Assembly: GCA_900770665.1 (NCBI GenBank)
Contig: CAAGKZ010000015.1
Location: 1-64,000, forward strand
Reading direction: 5' to 3'
DNA length: 64,000 nucleotides
Source of the DNA: Bacteroidaceae bacterium
GTDB lineage: Bacteria > Bacteroidota > Bacteroidia > Bacteroidales > Bacteroidaceae
The position numbers and the translations under genes are program-made. Of the stretch, positions 50,123 to 60,926 are shown piece by piece (position 1 is the first letter of the stretch; each line of letters begins with the position of its first letter). Under the pieces are notes generated by a model. The model was not told the DNA's origin. It saw only the letters and a list, made by a program, of their open reading frames with translations, and searched no databases.

Positions 50123-50557
50123 ATGACAGACAACAAGACCAACCCTTACAACATAAGGGAAAAACAGGAAAAGAATGCGGCATACCGTTCACTGATTCGT
50201 GCAGAATTAGCCGATGAGTTGTATGACAAAATACTGAACATCATAATCATTGAAAAGCGTTACCGGAACAAGGAGTTCTCGGCAAAAGAACTTGCTGTTG
50301 AACTCGGCACAAATACCAGATACATATCGGCCGTAATAAACTCCCGTTTCGGCACAAATTTCTCGTGTCTGGTAAATGAATATCGCATCAAAGAGGCACA
50401 ACACAAGCTTGTAGACAAACGTTTCCAGGAGATGACCATCGAACAGATTGGACAGGAAGTTGGCTTTGCCAACCGCCAATCATTCTATGCTTCATTCTAC
50501 CGCGTGGTAGGCGAGACGCCCAACAATTACCGTCGCAAACATACAATAATCAAGTAA
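50123..50557 (+). CDS. AraC-family DNA-binding protein (HTH-only)
   Basis: A 144-aa protein consisting of little more than an AraC helix-turn-helix pair. The domain runs from about 40 to 138, with the first HTH in FSAKELAVELGTNTRYISAVINSRFG and the second in TIEQIGQEVGFANRQSFYASFYRVVGETPNNYRRKH. There is no sensor domain, so a ligand is not predictable. Six bases separate it from the DNA-alkylation-repair-like gene downstream, suggesting one operon and perhaps regulation of that gene. Confidence 0.92.
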   Translation: MTDNKTNPYNIREKQEKNAAYRSLIRAELADELYDKILNIIIIEKRYRNKEFSAKELAVELGTNTRYISAVINSRFGTNFSCLVNEYRIKEAQHKLVDKRFQEMTIEQIGQEVGFANRQSFYASFYRVVGETPNNYRRKHTIIK

Positions 50558-50563
50558 CAAAGA

Positions 50564-51208
50564 ATGGAACAGAATACTCTCGACGAAGTACGTGATATAA
50601 AAAAATCGCTTCGCCTTGCAATGAATGGCGTTGTATCCACACTGCAGCGCCGTCAGGGGCTTGACTACAAAATAAACTTCGGGGTTGAGATTCCACGCCT
50701 CAAAGGCATTGCCGATGCACATTCAAAGAACAAGGAACTTGCAGCCACACTATGGCAAGACAACATAAGGGAGTGTAAGATGCTTGCAATATTCCTGATG
50801 CCCGAAGATGGATATAACGAGGTGGCAGACAAGTGGATTGCCGAGACAAAGTTCACCGAAATTGCTGACCAACTCTCAATGCATCTGCTATGCAAGTTGC
50901 CCGATGCTTGGGACAAGGCACTGCAATGGGCTGTAAATGACGAAGGAATGTATTGCTACTGCGGATTCCTGACAATTTCGCATCTGATACGACGCGGCAT
51001 AATGCCTGACAAGGAACAGGAACTGATATTTTTCAAGAGCGTAATATCGAAGGACGGACAAGGCATTGCAGCCCGCAGCGCGCTCAACGCACTTATAAAT
51101 TATCTTGACCGTTTACCAGGTTCTATAGCGACATTAAAAGAACTAACAGGCAACAAAGGCGGTGAACCGACAGCAATAACGGCACTGCTGGAAGACTTTG
51201 AAGAATAG
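50564..51208 (+). CDS. DNA-alkylation-repair-family (AlkD-like) HEAT-repeat protein
   Basis: A 214-aa helical protein with the AlkD-type layout: GVEIPRLKGIADAHSKN, then LATLWQDNIRECKMLAIFLM (about 58-80) and DWIAETK-like and LCKLPDAWDKALQW helices. AlkD enzymes remove bulky alkylated bases. The best-known catalytic residues (a Trp/Asp pair) are not cleanly placed here (DKWIAE is present), so enzyme activity is not proven. It is coupled to the AraC-type gene by a 6-base gap and ended by a hairpin terminator. Confidence 0.8.
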   Translation: MEQNTLDEVRDIKKSLRLAMNGVVSTLQRRQGLDYKINFGVEIPRLKGIADAHSKNKELAATLWQDNIRECKMLAIFLMPEDGYNEVADKWIAETKFTEIADQLSMHLLCKLPDAWDKALQWAVNDEGMYCYCGFLTISHLIRRGIMPDKEQELIFFKSVISKDGQGIAARSALNALINYLDRLPGSIATLKELTGNKGGEPTAITALLEDFEE

Positions 51209-51238
51209 ACAAAAGGTGCGTGCAAGCGCACCTTTTGT
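51209..51238 (+). terminator. terminator after the AlkD-like gene
   Basis: A 12-bp perfect stem (51209-51220 with 51227-51238), GC-rich core with an A run before and a T run after, directly after the stop codon. Confidence 0.85.
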
Positions 51239-51323
51239 ATGTCTATCATTAGAAGTTTCATTTAATTCTGACTTTTTATGGAAAATTAAACCCATTAAAC
51301 TATTATAATATAAAAATAAACGA

Positions 51324-51331
51324 TAACTTTG
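51324..51331 (+). promoter_or_regulatory. -7 box for the fur-purA operon
   Basis: TAACTTTG fits TAnnTTTG, 66 bases before the fur-like ATG. The -33 region is AT-rich without a clean TTG. Confidence 0.5.
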
Positions 51332-51396
51332 TGTGTTGAAACTGCGGCAACCGGATGTATGGTTTTCCAGTCCTGTTTTCGCAGAATCGTTTGGAT

Positions 51397-53144
<1,748 letters not shown>

Positions 53145-53153
53145 AGGAGAATT

Positions 53154-53885
53154 ATGTTTTTTTCGGCATTAAACTTTGCACAGCAGGTAGCCAACGAAGG
53201 CGTATCATATAACTATACATACCTGATACTTTTTATCGGTATTGCAATAGCGAGCTACGCAGTACAGGCAAACCTCAATAAAAAATTCGAGAAATACTCG
53301 AAAATGCCGGTTGCAATGACCGGATATGACGTTGCTGTGAAGATGTTGCACGACAGCGGAATATACGATGTAAAGGTGACCAGCACACCGGGCACACTTA
53401 CCGACCACTACAACCCTGCGACAAAGACCGTGAACCTGAGCCAGGGAGTGTACAACTCGGCAAGCATTGCTGCCGTTGCCGTTGCCGCGCACGAGTGCGG
53501 CCATGCAATACAACACGCCAAGGCATACGCACCACTCAAACTGCGCTCAGCATTGGTACCAATTGTTTCATTCTCCTCAAGAATCATGACTTGGATTCTG
53601 CTCATCGGTATCCTCACCGTTGAGACAATGCCGGGACTGTTGTTGGCGGGAATTATATTGTTTGCAATGACAACACTCTTCAGCTTTGTAGCACTGCCTG
53701 TTGAGGTCGACGCAAGCCGCAGAGCACTTGCCTGGTTGCAGACATCGGGAATAACAAATTCACAAAACCACAAATTCGCATGCGGAGCACTTCGCTCGGC
53801 AGCATACACATACGTTGTTGCAGCATTGTCGTCACTGGCCACACTGCTCTACTACGTTATGATTTTCATGAACAGACGCGATTAA
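53154..53885 (+). CDS. YugP-type zinc metallopeptidase, membrane
   Basis: A 243-aa inner-membrane peptidase of the Zn_peptidase_2 (YugP) family. A first helix at about 16-33 is followed by [29 protein letters not shown] with HECGH as the zinc site. Further helices sit at about 145-185 ([31 protein letters not shown]), and the conserved [14 protein letters not shown] follows. The cleavage site and substrate are unknown. It follows purA by 9 bases and precedes hisS by 7, so it is part of a fur-purA-yugP-hisS operon. Confidence 0.93.
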   Translation: MFFSALNFAQQVANEGVSYNYTYLILFIGIAIASYAVQANLNKKFEKYSKMPVAMTGYDVAVKMLHDSGIYDVKVTSTPGTLTDHYNPATKTVNLSQGVYNSASIAAVAVAAHECGHAIQHAKAYAPLKLRSALVPIVSFSSRIMTWILLIGILTVETMPGLLLAGIILFAMTTLFSFVALPVEVDASRRALAWLQTSGITNSQNHKFACGALRSAAYTYVVAALSSLATLLYYVMIFMNRRD

Positions 53886-53892
53886 CAGAAAC

Positions 53893-55254
53893 ATGGCAAC
53901 AAAACCATCCATACCTAAAGGAACCAGGGACTTCTCACCTGTTGAGATGGCCCGCAGAAACTACATTTTCGACACCATACGCAAGGCTTTCCACCTGTTC
54001 GGTTTCCAGCAGATTGAGACACCGGCTATGGAAAACCTTTCTACACTCATGGGAAAGTATGGCGAAGAGGGTGACAAACTGCTTTTCAAGATACAGAATT
54101 CCGGTGACTACTTCAAGGGATTGACAGATGAGGAGCTCCTTAGCCGCAACGCGGCTAAGCTCGCATCAAAGTTCTGCGAGAAAGGTTTGCGCTACGACCT
54201 CACCGTGCCTTTTGCGCGCTACGTTGTAATGCACCGCGAGGAACTTACATTCCCGTTCAAACGCTACCAGATACAGCCGGTTTGGCGTGCCGACCGCCCA
54301 CAGAAGGGCCGTTACCGTGAGTTCTACCAGTGTGATGCCGACATCATCGGCAACAACTCGCTTATCAACGAGGTGGAGCTCATCCAGCTCATTGACTATG
54401 TCTTCGAGAAGCTGAACATACGCGTTGCCATAAAGCTCAACAACCGCAAGGTGCTTGCCGGCATTGCCGATGTCATTGGAGAACCCGAAAAAATCATCGA
54501 CATCACCGTTGCCATCGACAAGATTGACAAGATTGGCCTCGACGGCGTGATTGCCGAGCTCAAGAGCAAGGAAATCAGCGATGAGTCAATCGAGAAACTG
54601 CTGCCAATACTCAAGGCGCAGGGCAACAACGATGAGAAGATGCAGATTCTTGCCCAGACACTCAGCGGCAATGCTATTGGCGAGAAGGGCGTCGAGGAAC
54701 TGCAGTTCATCCTTGACACAATAAAGAGCGTAGGCATAAAGAGCACTCTTGACATTGACCTAACCCTTGCGCGTGGTCTCAACTACTACACCGGCGCAAT
54801 CCTTGAGGTGAAGGCGCTTGACGTTGCAATAGGCAGCATCACAGGCGGCGGACGCTACGACAACCTCACAGGCGTGTTCGGAATGGATGGCATGTCGGGT
54901 GTCGGAATATCGTTCGGTGCCGACCGCATCTACGATGTAATGAACCAACTTGACCTCTATCCACAGGATGCCATCAGTACCACCAAGGTGATGTTCGTAA
55001 ACTTTGGCGAGAGGGAGGCCATGCGCTCACTGCAGATTATAGGTGAACTGCGCAAAGCCGGCATATCGGCCGAACTCTTCCCAAGCAGCGACAAGATGAA
55101 GAAACAGATGGGATATGCCAACAACAAGGCCATTCCGTTTGTTGCCATCATAGGCGAACAGGAGATGACAGACGGCACTGTTGCCTTGAAGAACATGACC
55201 ACCGGCGAACAGCAGAGCGTAAAGGCCGAGGAGTTGAAGAACATCCTTGCATAA
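53893..55254 (+). CDS. hisS: histidine--tRNA ligase
   Basis: A 453-aa class II aminoacyl-tRNA synthetase. Motif 1 lies in [15 protein letters not shown], motif 2 in [32 protein letters not shown], and motif 3 in [14 protein letters not shown]. The histidine-binding [14 protein letters not shown] is present. The anticodon-binding domain covers about 360-450. Full length and typical of Bacteroidota. Confidence 0.98.
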   Translation: MATKPSIPKGTRDFSPVEMARRNYIFDTIRKAFHLFGFQQIETPAMENLSTLMGKYGEEGDKLLFKIQNSGDYFKGLTDEELLSRNAAKLASKFCEKGLRYDLTVPFARYVVMHREELTFPFKRYQIQPVWRADRPQKGRYREFYQCDADIIGNNSLINEVELIQLIDYVFEKLNIRVAIKLNNRKVLAGIADVIGEPEKIIDITVAIDKIDKIGLDGVIAELKSKEISDESIEKLLPILKAQGNNDEKMQILAQTLSGNAIGEKGVEELQFILDTIKSVGIKSTLDIDLTLARGLNYYTGAILEVKALDVAIGSITGGGRYDNLTGVFGMDGMSGVGISFGADRIYDVMNQLDLYPQDAISTTKVMFVNFGEREAMRSLQIIGELRKAGISAELFPSSDKMKKQMGYANNKAIPFVAIIGEQEMTDGTVALKNMTTGEQQSVKAEELKNILA

Positions 55255-55273
55255 GCAGGAGATATACAGCTGA

Positions 55274-55305
55274 AGCCGGGAGCAGAGACAATCTGATTCC
55301 CGGCT
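55274..55305 (+). terminator. terminator after hisS
   Basis: An 8-bp GC-rich stem (AGCCGGGA with TCCCGGCT), loop of 16 bases, then ATTGTTTTG. It lies 20 bases past the stop codon. Confidence 0.65.
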
Positions 55306-55408
55306 ATTGTTTTGTTTATGATGAAAAAAGAACAAACAGGAAAAACGCCATATTCACATTTATTTGTCATATATTTGTTACTTGACAAAGAAAAGCATTG
55401 CACAACCA

Positions 55409-56068
55409 ATGATAAATACAATCAAATTCAACAGAGTCATTCCAAATGTTTTTGTGGATTCGCTGTCACAGGACGAACCGACAGATATATGGAATAAGGA
55501 ACTGACATTCAAACGTGGAGAATCGTACCTGATTGAAGCAGCCTCGGGACGTGGAAAATCATCTTTCTGCGCATTCCTCTATGGACTGCGCAACGACTAT
55601 GTGGGAAGCATTGAGTTCCTTGACCACAACGGGAACAGAATACCCACAACAAAAAGGGAGTTCTGCAGAATAAGATGCCACATGCTGGCCCTGATGTTCC
55701 AGGAGCATCGTATATTCCCCGAGCTGACAGCTGTAGAAAATGTGATGCTCAAGAACCAGCTTACAGACTATTTCACCGAAAAGGAGATTAGAGAAAGATT
55801 GACGGAACTGGGGCTTGAGGAGCGACTTGACCGCCCATGTGCTAAACTATCGTTGGGACAACAGCAAAGAGTCGCTTTTGTAAGATTGCTGGCACAACCC
55901 GCAGATTTCATCATACTCGATGAACCGGTGAGTCACTTGGACTATGCCAATGCCACAATTATGGGAGCAATGCTGGAGCAAAGACAAAAAGAGGAAGGAG
56001 CGGCCATTATTGTCACCTCTATCGGCAATAGATTGCCTTATGAATATGACAAAATATTGAAGTTATAG
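55409..56068 (+). CDS. ABC transporter ATPase (FtsE/LolD-like)
   Basis: A 219-aa ATPase. Walker A is ASGRGKSS (about 43-50), a variant with Arg in place of the usual Gly or Ala. The signature LSLGQQQR, Walker B FIILDEPVSHLD and a short C-terminus (VTSIGNRLPYEYDKILKL) lack a normal H-loop histidine. It pairs with the permease encoded 2 bases downstream. A -7-like box (TATATTTG) is at 55370-55377. The missing H-loop and altered Walker A suggest weak or specialised ATP use. Confidence 0.87.
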   Translation: MINTIKFNRVIPNVFVDSLSQDEPTDIWNKELTFKRGESYLIEAASGRGKSSFCAFLYGLRNDYVGSIEFLDHNGNRIPTTKREFCRIRCHMLALMFQEHRIFPELTAVENVMLKNQLTDYFTEKEIRERLTELGLEERLDRPCAKLSLGQQQRVAFVRLLAQPADFIILDEPVSHLDYANATIMGAMLEQRQKEEGAAIIVTSIGNRLPYEYDKILKL

Positions 56069-56070
56069 CC

Positions 56071-57297
56071 ATGAAACAGATAAAGAAGAGATTGGGATTG
56101 CTTTTCAAGTTGCTCAGGCAGAATATCAGTGTATGGCAACTATGTGGTTTTATTGTAGCAAATTTGTTGGGAGGAATCATAGTGCTCACAGGTATACAGG
56201 CGTATATCGATTTTGAAAATTTTACAGACAAGCAGAACAGCCTGCTCAACGAAGGACACATTGTCATCTCAAAACCAATAAGTGGAACAACGACATTGGC
56301 AAACCTTTTAGGAGGACGTCCCACATTCAGCGACGAAGAGATAAAGGATTTGGAGGAGCATCCTTCAGTAGATGAAGTCGGCAGGTTCACCGCTGCCACA
56401 TTCAGTGTAGACGCCCGATTTTCTTTTGCCGACATGTATATGTCTACCGACATGTTCATGGAATCGGTACCCGACCGTTTCATTGATGTTGAATTCGAAG
56501 AAGAGGACGCGTGGAGTGCCGATATCAACAGCAAGAAAATCCCTATCATCATCCCAAGGCGCTACCTTAATCTCTACAACTATGGATACGCCTCCACCAA
56601 AGGACTACCACAGCTGAGCGAAGGGCTTACCTCAAGTTTTCCCATCACGATAGCCATTGAGGGGAACGGCATTAAAAGGTATTACGATGGAAAGATTATA
56701 GGTTTTACAGACAGGCTCAACACCATCCTGGTCCCCGAAGAGTTCCTTCACCAGGCAAACGCGAGATATGGCGAAACAGAACAGAGCCACCCCTCGAGAC
56801 TGATACTCAAAACAAACGTAAACGGACAAGACGCCTCAATCCTTGAATATTTGGAGGAAAAAGGGTATGCCGTGGAGGGCGACACCGAGAATATACAGTT
56901 ACAGACATTGGTGCACAGCATTCTTTGGATTGTCATTGGAATAGGTGGAACGGTGTCAATGCTTGCATTCTTCCTGCTACTGATAAGCATCCAATTGTTG
57001 ATAGAAAAGAACAAGGAGAAATTCACAAATCTCCACTCTTTGGGATACACGGTAAACCAGATTTCCAAACCTTATCTATTGCTGGTTGCATCCATAAATT
57101 CCATTGTATGGATTTTGGCAGTTTCTGCTGTAATGCTCACATATCCCGGTATTTTTGATTTCTTTGCATCACTGTCGCCCGGCCTTGAACTGGCCTCATT
57201 CCTGCCGCTATGGTGCACTGCATGCGGGTTCATACTTTTCTTCACGCTACTCCACAGATGGATAATCATAAGAGAACTGAAGAGAATTTGCATGTAA
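56071..57297 (+). CDS. FtsX/MacB-like permease
   Basis: A 408-aa inner-membrane permease. One helix lies near the N-terminus (about 26-46). A periplasmic domain of about 230 residues follows, then three helices near 286-308, 335-360 and 376-398 (IVIGIGGTVSMLAFFLLLISIQLLI, LVASINSIVWILAVSAVML and LPLWCTACGFILFFTLL). This is the FtsX/LolC/MacB layout. The region before the third helix (KFTNLHSLGYTVNQISKPY) is the FtsX-type coupling part. With the ATPase encoded 2 bases upstream it forms a complete two-gene transporter. The cargo (lipoprotein, peptide or mechanotransmission) is not predictable. Confidence 0.88.
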   Translation: MKQIKKRLGLLFKLLRQNISVWQLCGFIVANLLGGIIVLTGIQAYIDFENFTDKQNSLLNEGHIVISKPISGTTTLANLLGGRPTFSDEEIKDLEEHPSVDEVGRFTAATFSVDARFSFADMYMSTDMFMESVPDRFIDVEFEEEDAWSADINSKKIPIIIPRRYLNLYNYGYASTKGLPQLSEGLTSSFPITIAIEGNGIKRYYDGKIIGFTDRLNTILVPEEFLHQANARYGETEQSHPSRLILKTNVNGQDASILEYLEEKGYAVEGDTENIQLQTLVHSILWIVIGIGGTVSMLAFFLLLISIQLLIEKNKEKFTNLHSLGYTVNQISKPYLLLVASINSIVWILAVSAVMLTYPGIFDFFASLSPGLELASFLPLWCTACGFILFFTLLHRWIIIRELKRICM

Positions 57298-57352
57298 CCA
57301 CGTACATTGATTCAAAAAATCATTCCGAAGCCGAAAATAAAGAAGATTTATT

Positions 57353-57382
57353 TTGTTCTCTTTTTTGTTTAAGTTAACTTTG
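57353..57382 (+). promoter_or_regulatory. upstream promoter of pta-ackA
   Basis: TTG at 57353-57355, a 19-base spacer and TAACTTTG at 57375-57382 match the Bacteroidota consensus. The ATG of pta is at 57530. Confidence 0.7.
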
Positions 57383-57447
57383 CGTTGTCAAACAACGCGA
57401 AAACAGATTGCACCCATCGGAAAACTTCTTTTTCCATATGTTTGCGC

Positions 57448-57455
57448 TATTTTTG
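57448..57455 (+). promoter_or_regulatory. second -7 box before pta
   Basis: TATTTTTG is a second TAnnTTTG, 75 bases before the ATG and 73 bases downstream of the first -7 box. Its -33 is weak. The pair suggests two transcript starts. Confidence 0.55.
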
Positions 57456-57529
57456 CATACAGTATGCCTGCGTGATAACACTCCACAGACAGAAAAACGG
57501 AAATCTACAAATTAAAATAAACTAAAACT

Positions 57530-58540
57530 ATGGATGTTATTAAGAATTTGATTGAGCGCGCTCAACAGAACAAGCAGCGCATCGTTCTCCCCGAGGGTAC
57601 CGAGGAGCGTACATTGAAAGCCGCAGACAAGGCTGTTGCCGACGGCATTGCAGAGATTATTCTTCTTGGCAACAAGGAGGAGATTCTTTCACTTGCACAG
57701 CAGCACGGTCTTGCAAACATCGAGAAGGCAACAATCATCGACCCATGCAACAACCCCGATGCAGAGAAGTATGCAAATTTGCTGTTCGAGTTGCGCAAGG
57801 CCAAGGGCATGACAATGGAGGATGCGCAGAAACTCGTTTGCAACCCATTGTATCTTGGCTGCCTCATCATAAAGAACGGCGATGCCGACGGCCAGGTTGC
57901 AGGTGCCTTGAACACAACAGGTAACGTTTTGCGTCCTGCATTGCAGATTATCAAGACAACTCCGGGTATCAGCTGCGTTAGCGGTGCAATGATGCTCATC
58001 ACTAATGCAAAGGAGTATGGCGAGGATGGCGTTCTCTTTGTTGCCGACGTTGCAGTTACTCCACAGCCCGATGCAAACCAGCTCTCACAGATTGCAGTGT
58101 GCACAGCACAGACAGCAAAGGCTATCGCTGGATTCGAGGAGCCACGCGTTGCAATGCTCAGTTTCTCTACAAAGGGCTCTGCAAAGCACGAGATGGTAGA
58201 CAAGGTTGTCGAGGCTACAAGACTTGCGCACGAGCTTGACCCCGAATTGTCACTCGACGGCGAATTGCAGGCTGATGCCGCGCTTGTTCCGTTCGTAGGC
58301 CAGAGCAAAGCCCCCGGTTCAAAGGTTGCCGGCAAGGCAAACGTTCTTGTATTCCCCGACCTCGGTGCCGGTAACATCGGTTACAAGCTCGTTCAGCGTT
58401 TGGGCCATGCCGAAGCTATCGGTCCCGTTCTCCAGGGTATCGCACGTCCTGTAAACGACCTTTCACGCGGTTGCTCAATTGAGGACGTTTATATGATGAT
58501 TGCAATCACTGCCAATCAGGCTATTGCAGCAAAGAAGTAA
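57530..58540 (+). CDS. pta: phosphate acetyltransferase
   Basis: A 336-aa cytoplasmic enzyme that converts acetyl-CoA and phosphate to acetyl phosphate, the first step of acetate formation. It has the family core VLPEGTEERTLKAADKAVADG, DGQVAGALNTTGNVLRPALQII, EPRVAMLSFSTKGSAKHEMVDKVVEATRLA and LVFPDLGAGNIGYKLVQR. Single-domain Pta without the N-terminal regulatory parts of the long enterobacterial form. It is followed by ackA across a 101-base gap that holds a REP-like repeat. Confidence 0.98.
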   Translation: MDVIKNLIERAQQNKQRIVLPEGTEERTLKAADKAVADGIAEIILLGNKEEILSLAQQHGLANIEKATIIDPCNNPDAEKYANLLFELRKAKGMTMEDAQKLVCNPLYLGCLIIKNGDADGQVAGALNTTGNVLRPALQIIKTTPGISCVSGAMMLITNAKEYGEDGVLFVADVAVTPQPDANQLSQIAVCTAQTAKAIAGFEEPRVAMLSFSTKGSAKHEMVDKVVEATRLAHELDPELSLDGELQADAALVPFVGQSKAPGSKVAGKANVLVFPDLGAGNIGYKLVQRLGHAEAIGPVLQGIARPVNDLSRGCSIEDVYMMIAITANQAIAAKK

Positions 58541-58550
58541 TAACAGTCAA

Positions 58551-58609
58551 TGTCATTCTGAACGAACGTGAAGAATCTTGTAGACACTTCACTTTACTCT
58601 GTATGACAC
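58551..58609. repeat. REP-like inverted repeat between pta and ackA (family 2)
   Basis: The left arm TGTCATTCTGAACG...GAAGAATCT matches the 33648 unit. The right arm ends GTATGACA. The 59-bp unit can fold as a hairpin and lies 11 bases after the pta stop. Confidence 0.65.
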
Positions 58610-58641
58610 ATTAAAAGAACATTTAAACCAGACATTAGGAT

Positions 58642-59847
58642 ATGAAAATTCTTGTATTGAACTGCGGAAGTTCATCAATCAAATATCAGCTCATTGACAT
58701 TGAGTCAAAGGATGTTATTGCAAAGGGTGGTATCGAGAAGATAGGTCTTGAGGGCTCATTCATCAAGTTCAACCTCCCCAATGGCGAGAAGGAGACTATC
58801 TTCGCTTCAATTCCCGAGCACACAGTGGGTGTACGCCTCATCTTCGACGTACTTACAAGCGAGAAGTTCGGTGCCATTGGCTCTATCGACGAGATTGACG
58901 CTGTAGGTCACCGCATGGTACACGGCGGTGAGAAGTTCAGTGCATCAACACTGCTCACCGACGAGGTTCTCGAGGTGTTCGAGGCTTGCAACGACCTTGC
59001 ACCACTCCACAACCCTGCAAACCTGAAGGGTGTGAATGCAGTAAAGGAGGTTGCTCCCGAAATGCCACAGGTTGGTGTGTTCGACACAGCTTTCCACCAG
59101 ACAATGCCCGACTATGCTTATATGTACGCTCTCCCCTACGAGCTTTATGAGCAGTATGGCGTACGTCGCTACGGTTTCCACGGAACATCACACCGCTACA
59201 TCACAAAGCGTGCTTTGGAGATGTTGAACATGCCTGCCGAGGGCAGCAAAATCATCACTTGCCACATTGGCAACGGTGCTTCAGTTGCAGCTGTAAAGGA
59301 CGGCAAGAGCGTTGACACATCAATGGGTATGACTCCGCTTGCAGGCCTTATGATGGGTACACGCAGCGGTGATGTTGACCCGGGTATTTTCCCATACGTT
59401 ATGGACAAGACAGGTCTTGACCTTCAGGGTGTGATTGACATGCTCAACAAGAAGTCAGGTGTTGCCGGCATAACCGGCATTTCATCGGACATGCGCGAGG
59501 TAAAGGCTGCAGCCGACGAGGGCAACAAGCGTGCTCAGCTTTCAAACACAATGAACTTCTACCGCATAAAGAAGTACATCGGTGCTTACGCAGCAGCCAT
59601 GGGCGGTGTTGACGTTATTATTTTTGCAGGTGGTGTCGGCGAGAACCAGCAGGATTGCCGCGAAGCAGCACTCGAGGGTCTTGAGTTCCTTGGTGTAAAG
59701 CTCGACAAGGAGGTGAACAACAAGATGCGCGGCGAAGAGGCTGTGCTCTCAACTCCCGATTCAAAGGTTAAGGTACTGCTTATCCCGACAGATGAGGAGA
59801 TGATGATTGCAAGCGACACTTACGAGATTGTAAAGAACATGAAGTAA
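58642..59847 (+). CDS. ackA: acetate kinase
   Basis: A 401-aa cytoplasmic kinase that turns acetyl phosphate and ADP into acetate and ATP. It begins MKILVLNCGSSSIKYQLI and contains VGHRMVHGGEKF, FDTAFHQTMPDYAYMYALPYELYEQYGVRRYGFHGTSH, ITCHIGNGASVAAVKDGKSVDTSMGMTPLAGLMMGTRSGDVDPG and FAGGVGENQ. All key regions are intact and the length is normal. With pta it forms the usual ATP-yielding branch. A perfect 22-bp hairpin follows. Confidence 0.98.
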   Translation: MKILVLNCGSSSIKYQLIDIESKDVIAKGGIEKIGLEGSFIKFNLPNGEKETIFASIPEHTVGVRLIFDVLTSEKFGAIGSIDEIDAVGHRMVHGGEKFSASTLLTDEVLEVFEACNDLAPLHNPANLKGVNAVKEVAPEMPQVGVFDTAFHQTMPDYAYMYALPYELYEQYGVRRYGFHGTSHRYITKRALEMLNMPAEGSKIITCHIGNGASVAAVKDGKSVDTSMGMTPLAGLMMGTRSGDVDPGIFPYVMDKTGLDLQGVIDMLNKKSGVAGITGISSDMREVKAAADEGNKRAQLSNTMNFYRIKKYIGAYAAAMGGVDVIIFAGGVGENQQDCREAALEGLEFLGVKLDKEVNNKMRGEEAVLSTPDSKVKVLLIPTDEEMMIASDTYEIVKNMK

Positions 59848-59859
59848 ACTTCGTGTCAG

Positions 59860-59909
59860 TATAACATAAAACAGGCCTTACTTCACGGTAAGGCCTGTTT
59901 TATGTTATA
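59860..59909. terminator. bidirectional terminator after ackA
   Basis: A 22-bp perfect stem (59860-59881 with 59888-59909), 6-base loop, between ackA and the convergent lipoprotein gene. Confidence 0.9.
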
Positions 59910-59922
59910 TATGTTCTATGGT

Positions 59923-60765
59923 CTATTCTGTTGCGGCTGATGAACGCGCCTCGCTTCTTTTTAGGAAGTCGAGCATGTAACGCGCCTCTTCAAGCATCTC
60001 CTCGGCTCTCTGCACGGCTTTTATTGCCTGCGAGAATTCAAGTATGCGGCGTATTGCCTCGACATCAGAATTACGCAGGGTATAAGAAGCTTTACCATTT
60101 GCACCTGAAAGTTCCACCTCTATCGTTCCTTGGGCAGCAACGACAAAATCAACCAAACCGCCATCCTCGCCATATTTGTAGTCGCGACGCTCATTATTCA
60201 CTCCCAAATCCTTATAATTTCTCTCCAGGAAAGGCTTGTCACAAGCCACATACGTACCGCCCGAAGACAATTTCACGCTCTTGTGCCTGATGCTTTTACC
60301 ACGATAAAACGAAGTGAGATACATTGTACCGTCCTCATGCACACATGCACGCAGGAAATTATTATAGGCATTCTGCGCTATTGCCTGTGAAGCCACGGTG
60401 TAATACCCCTTGTTCTGATAACGTTTGTCAAAATTGAAGTCAAAACCGACAGCCATGGAGTCGCGCACAGCAACAAGCTCCTGCAACTCATTTTCAAAGA
60501 AAGCCACATCGCGTTCCTTCTCCTTTATCATCGTTTCGCGTCGAAGAATCTCGGCCTCACGTAGTGTCTTGTACGCTTTTGGCGACACAATCTTTATACT
60601 GTCTAGCAGAACACGGGCATTGTTATACCTTCCATTCTCATACTCCGTACGTGCACGGGCAAGCAAATCCTCGGCCGGTTCTTCAACCTTTGATGCACAC
60701 GAGAAGATAAAAAGTGCCATGAGCGCGAAAAGTACAGCTTTACATGTTTCTATTGATTTCCCCAT
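59923..60765 (-). CDS. lipoprotein of unknown function
   Basis: A 280-aa lipoprotein. The lipobox LFIFSC ends near residue 23. Residues about 30-75 form a TPR-like start (LARARTEYENGRYNNARVLLDSI). Residues 80-110 are coiled-coil (MIKEKERDVAFFENELQELVAVRD). A beta-rich middle follows (YTVASQAIAQNAYNNFLRACVHEDGTMYLTSFYRGKSIRHKSVKLSSGGTYVA) and a helical C-terminus. No known domain was recognised. It is a single gene, convergent with ackA. Confidence 0.8.
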   Translation of the reverse strand: MGKSIETCKAVLFALMALFIFSCASKVEEPAEDLLARARTEYENGRYNNARVLLDSIKIVSPKAYKTLREAEILRRETMIKEKERDVAFFENELQELVAVRDSMAVGFDFNFDKRYQNKGYYTVASQAIAQNAYNNFLRACVHEDGTMYLTSFYRGKSIRHKSVKLSSGGTYVACDKPFLERNYKDLGVNNERRDYKYGEDGGLVDFVVAAQGTIEVELSGANGKASYTLRNSDVEAIRRILEFSQAIKAVQRAEEMLEEARYMLDFLKRSEARSSAATE

Positions 60766-60926
60766 AATAATTCCATATTTCTACAAAAGTAGCATTAATA
60801 ATCATTATTTCCGGTAACTGAAAAAAAAAATTCATTCCAAAAGCATTTATTGGATAGTTTTAGCAAACGGTATTTTATTTTTAGCTCCAAAATCCGTATC
60901 TTTACAGACACAAAATTAATCCAACA

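Noticed and set aside
57562..58377. 271-aa ORF on the minus strand opposite pta
   Set aside because: It lies fully inside pta, has no family motif or promoter, and is typical of the antisense frame of GC-biased codons.
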